Source of the DNA: Burkholderiaceae bacterium
Lineage (GTDB): Bacteria > Pseudomonadota > Gammaproteobacteria > Burkholderiales > Burkholderiaceae_D
NCBI GenBank assembly: GCA_004298905.1
Contig: SCTK01000014.1
Location: 124,001 to 188,000 of the forward strand
Direction of reading: 5' to 3'
DNA length: 64,000 nucleotides
The position numbers and the translations under genes were made by a program. Position 1 is the first letter of the stretch. Each line of letters starts with the position of its first letter. Under the pieces are notes generated by a model, which did not search any database, was not told the origin of the DNA, and worked only from the letters and a program-made list of their open reading frames with translations. Shown piece by piece: positions 62,572 to 64,000 of the stretch.

Positions 62572-63489
62572 TCACTCGTTGCTGATTATTCCAATCAGGG
62601 TGTCACACTTTCCGATACGGATCAGCGCCTGCTTGTAATCGTCTTCAAGCTCACTACCCAAAGCCTCGGTAAAACGCCCCATACCACCAGGCCGGCCATC
62701 TCGCGCCCAGATCATGTGGTTGGATAAATCGTAACGCTGATCACGCAGAATCTGGAACGGCCGTCCAATCTGTTGCAGTAGATATTGCAGCGAAGCTTCG
62801 CTGAAATACCACGGGTGGGCAACCGACCAGTAGAAACGCTCGAACGCGGGAATGTCGTAGACGGAATACAGTGGATCAGCCGCGTTGGGAATTTCAAAAA
62901 TAATCTTCCCACCCGGTTTGAGCAACGCCAGTTGTGCCTCAAGAAATGCTTGTGGCTGCGCGATATGTTCAAGCACGAAGAAGTGCATGATCAAATCAAA
63001 ATCAGCACTCAGTGGCAGACTGGATAATTGGTCCATCGACTGACATATGGGTAAACCACGCGACTTCAGATGTTCGCTGAAGACACCTGATGGCTCGACG
63101 CCAACACATTTGTGGCCGGCCTCAATCAGAGGAGCGAGCATGAATCCAGAGGAACAGCCCACTTCAAGTAAGTTGGAAGAGTGCCCGAGGTACGGCGCAA
63201 GATACTTCATGCGCCGCAAACGGGTTGGTTCGTTGGCCTGAATATGGTCTTCAACCTTCTGCCATCCGCCGCCCGCGCCGGCACGCCCAGCCATGAACCC
63301 TTCGAATTCGGCTGCATAAAAGCGCGCCTCCTCTGCGGACGTAAGGCCAGGATACATGTAACGCACATCACAACCGAGACAATGGAAAAAAGAATGCCCT
63401 TTACCTGCCCCCCCGTACACATGCGGGGTAACAACCGTTTGCTGCTCTCGCCCCACTTGGCATAACGGGCATTTCTCGGGCAACGACAT
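62572..63489 (-). CDS. Zinc-ribbon class I SAM-dependent methyltransferase
   Basis: A 305-residue protein. An N-terminal Cys set (CPLC, then FHCLGCDVRY) is a probable zinc ribbon, and the core has LLEVGCSSGFMLAPLIEAG and LIMHFFVLEHIAQPQAFL. This layout is common in methyltransferases of glycan loci. Start ATG 63489 has GGAG eight bases upstream. It precedes the epimerase gene by seven bases. Confidence 0.88.
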   Translation of the reverse strand: MSLPEKCPLCQVGREQQTVVTPHVYGGAGKGHSFFHCLGCDVRYMYPGLTSAEEARFYAAEFEGFMAGRAGAGGGWQKVEDHIQANEPTRLRRMKYLAPYLGHSSNLLEVGCSSGFMLAPLIEAGHKCVGVEPSGVFSEHLKSRGLPICQSMDQLSSLPLSADFDLIMHFFVLEHIAQPQAFLEAQLALLKPGGKIIFEIPNAADPLYSVYDIPAFERFYWSVAHPWYFSEASLQYLLQQIGRPFQILRDQRYDLSNHMIWARDGRPGGMGRFTEALGSELEDDYKQALIRIGKCDTLIGIISNE

Positions 63490-63547
63490 TACTGATTCTC
63501 CAGACAAGGATTTTCAGCCACACCAAGGCTGATCATATTTACCAATT

Positions 63548-64000
63548 TCAAGGACACTTGCAGACAACCGACATATGGGAACTGAGGTTTTGACCGACGA
63601 TAAAATCCTGCCACTCTGCACGCTGCTGTTCCGTAGAACGTGCCAGCAAGCTACGCCAGAAACGGTCCTTGATGCGAGCACGATTGTTATACAGAATGTC
63701 CATATCCAGTTTTCCTGGTGTCCTTACATCGACCACTTGCAAGCCCATACCCTCGATCAACGGACAAACCGATTCTGGATTCAAAAAATTCAGGTGTTGC
63801 AATGAAATCGATTTCGATTCCTCCCACAAGAGTTGGATATCGATGCCGGTTCCAGACAAGGTGGTAAACAGGAACATGTCGCCACTCTGCATCAAAGCAC
63901 TCAGATGTTTCAGAAAAACCCGCGGGTCATGCAAATGTTCAAACAGCTCGAAACTGACGAAAGCCCTGGGGCCGATCGGTAACTGCTCCGGCTGCACCTT
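63548..64000 (-). CDS. Partial class I methyltransferase, 5' end beyond the window
   Basis: The last 150 or so codons of a methyltransferase whose start lies past position 64000. ELFEHLHDPRVFLKHLSALM is the post-motif region of SAM enzymes; a TTLSGTGIDIQLLW segment and a C-terminal helical stretch (RFWRSLLARSTEQQRAEWQ) complete it. Stop TGA is at 63548-63550. It is upstream of the zinc-ribbon methyltransferase by 58 bases and likely in the same operon. Confidence 0.8.
   Translation of the reverse strand, partial: KVQPEQLPIGPRAFVSFELFEHLHDPRVFLKHLSALMQSGDMFLFTTLSGTGIDIQLLWEESKSISLQHLNFLNPESVCPLIEGMGLQVVDVRTPGKLDMDILYNNRARIKDRFWRSLLARSTEQQRAEWQDFIVGQNLSSHMSVVCKCP

Noticed and set aside
1-64000. 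tRNA, rRNA, CRISPR array or intact prophage
   Set aside because: No cloverleaf-like, rRNA, spaced-repeat or phage structural sequence was recognised on either strand; this was a reading by eye, and tRNAscan or a CRISPR finder would settle it.

Overview
The window looks like a chromosome segment of a Gram-negative, GC-rich proteobacterium, most likely a betaproteobacterium. The evidence is the LPS-core genes waaA and waaC, a pcm / rhodanese / tolC / waaA neighbourhood, an RND efflux operon and a long envelope-polysaccharide locus. Genus is not resolved. I saw no rRNA, tRNA or CRISPR array, and the only mobile-element trace is a truncated IS3-type scar near 41.6 kb.

Layout. (1) 0.1-1.9 kb: glmS, which makes glucosamine-6-phosphate. 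(2) 2.0-10.5 kb: a leftward set of an SPFH/band-7 membrane protein, an SH3-like secreted protein and a polysaccharide deacetylase-caspase-TPR fusion, divergent from a two-component system; the shared upstream region carries two perfect palindromes. (3) 10.6-14.9 kb: a tautomerase, a FIST sensor next to a PAS-GGDEF-EAL c-di-GMP enzyme, and an FKBP isomerase. A near-repeat of the FKBP 3' end lies on the far side of the FIST/GGDEF-EAL pair. (4) 15.0-17.8 kb: a small two-helix membrane protein translationally coupled to an NB-ARC (STAND/NLR-like) ATPase. Both carry the same short Gly-Asp/Asn-rich motif, at the C-terminus of the first and the N-terminus of the second. This resembles effector/NLR pairs that signal through homotypic amyloid-like motifs and is my best candidate for an undescribed conflict or antiphage system. 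(5) 17.9-24 kb: an ABM-domain protein, a methyltransferase and a tetR-MFP-RND efflux operon. (6) 24-33.9 kb: pcm, rhodanese, tolC, waaA, waaC, a WaaE-like glycosyltransferase, a UDP-glucuronate 4-epimerase-like enzyme, phosphomannomutase and manC, i.e. LPS core and nucleotide-sugar supply.

(7) 33.9-64 kb: about 30 kb of genes all on the minus strand, many with 4-bp ATGA overlaps, devoted to surface glycan. The promoter-distal part (33.9-41.5 kb) has a WbpM/FlaA1-type dehydratase, a probable 4-reductase, a small phosphoglycosyltransferase, two glycosyltransferases and a PglK-like ABC flippase: an initiation and export module. After the IS scar come an O-acyltransferase and a pseudaminic-acid-type nonulosonate pathway (PseB, PseC, PseG, PseI, and a GNAT that may be PseH). 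Interleaved are an aldo/keto reductase, a second divergent NeuB-family synthase, an SpsF-like cytidylyltransferase, a class III aminotransferase, an ATP-grasp ligase, a metallophosphoesterase, methyltransferases, SDR enzymes, a KdsB-like cytidylyltransferase and two large unusual carbohydrate-biosynthesis proteins. The set implies at least one decorated nonulosonic acid in the surface glycan, possibly two. The window ends inside another methyltransferase.
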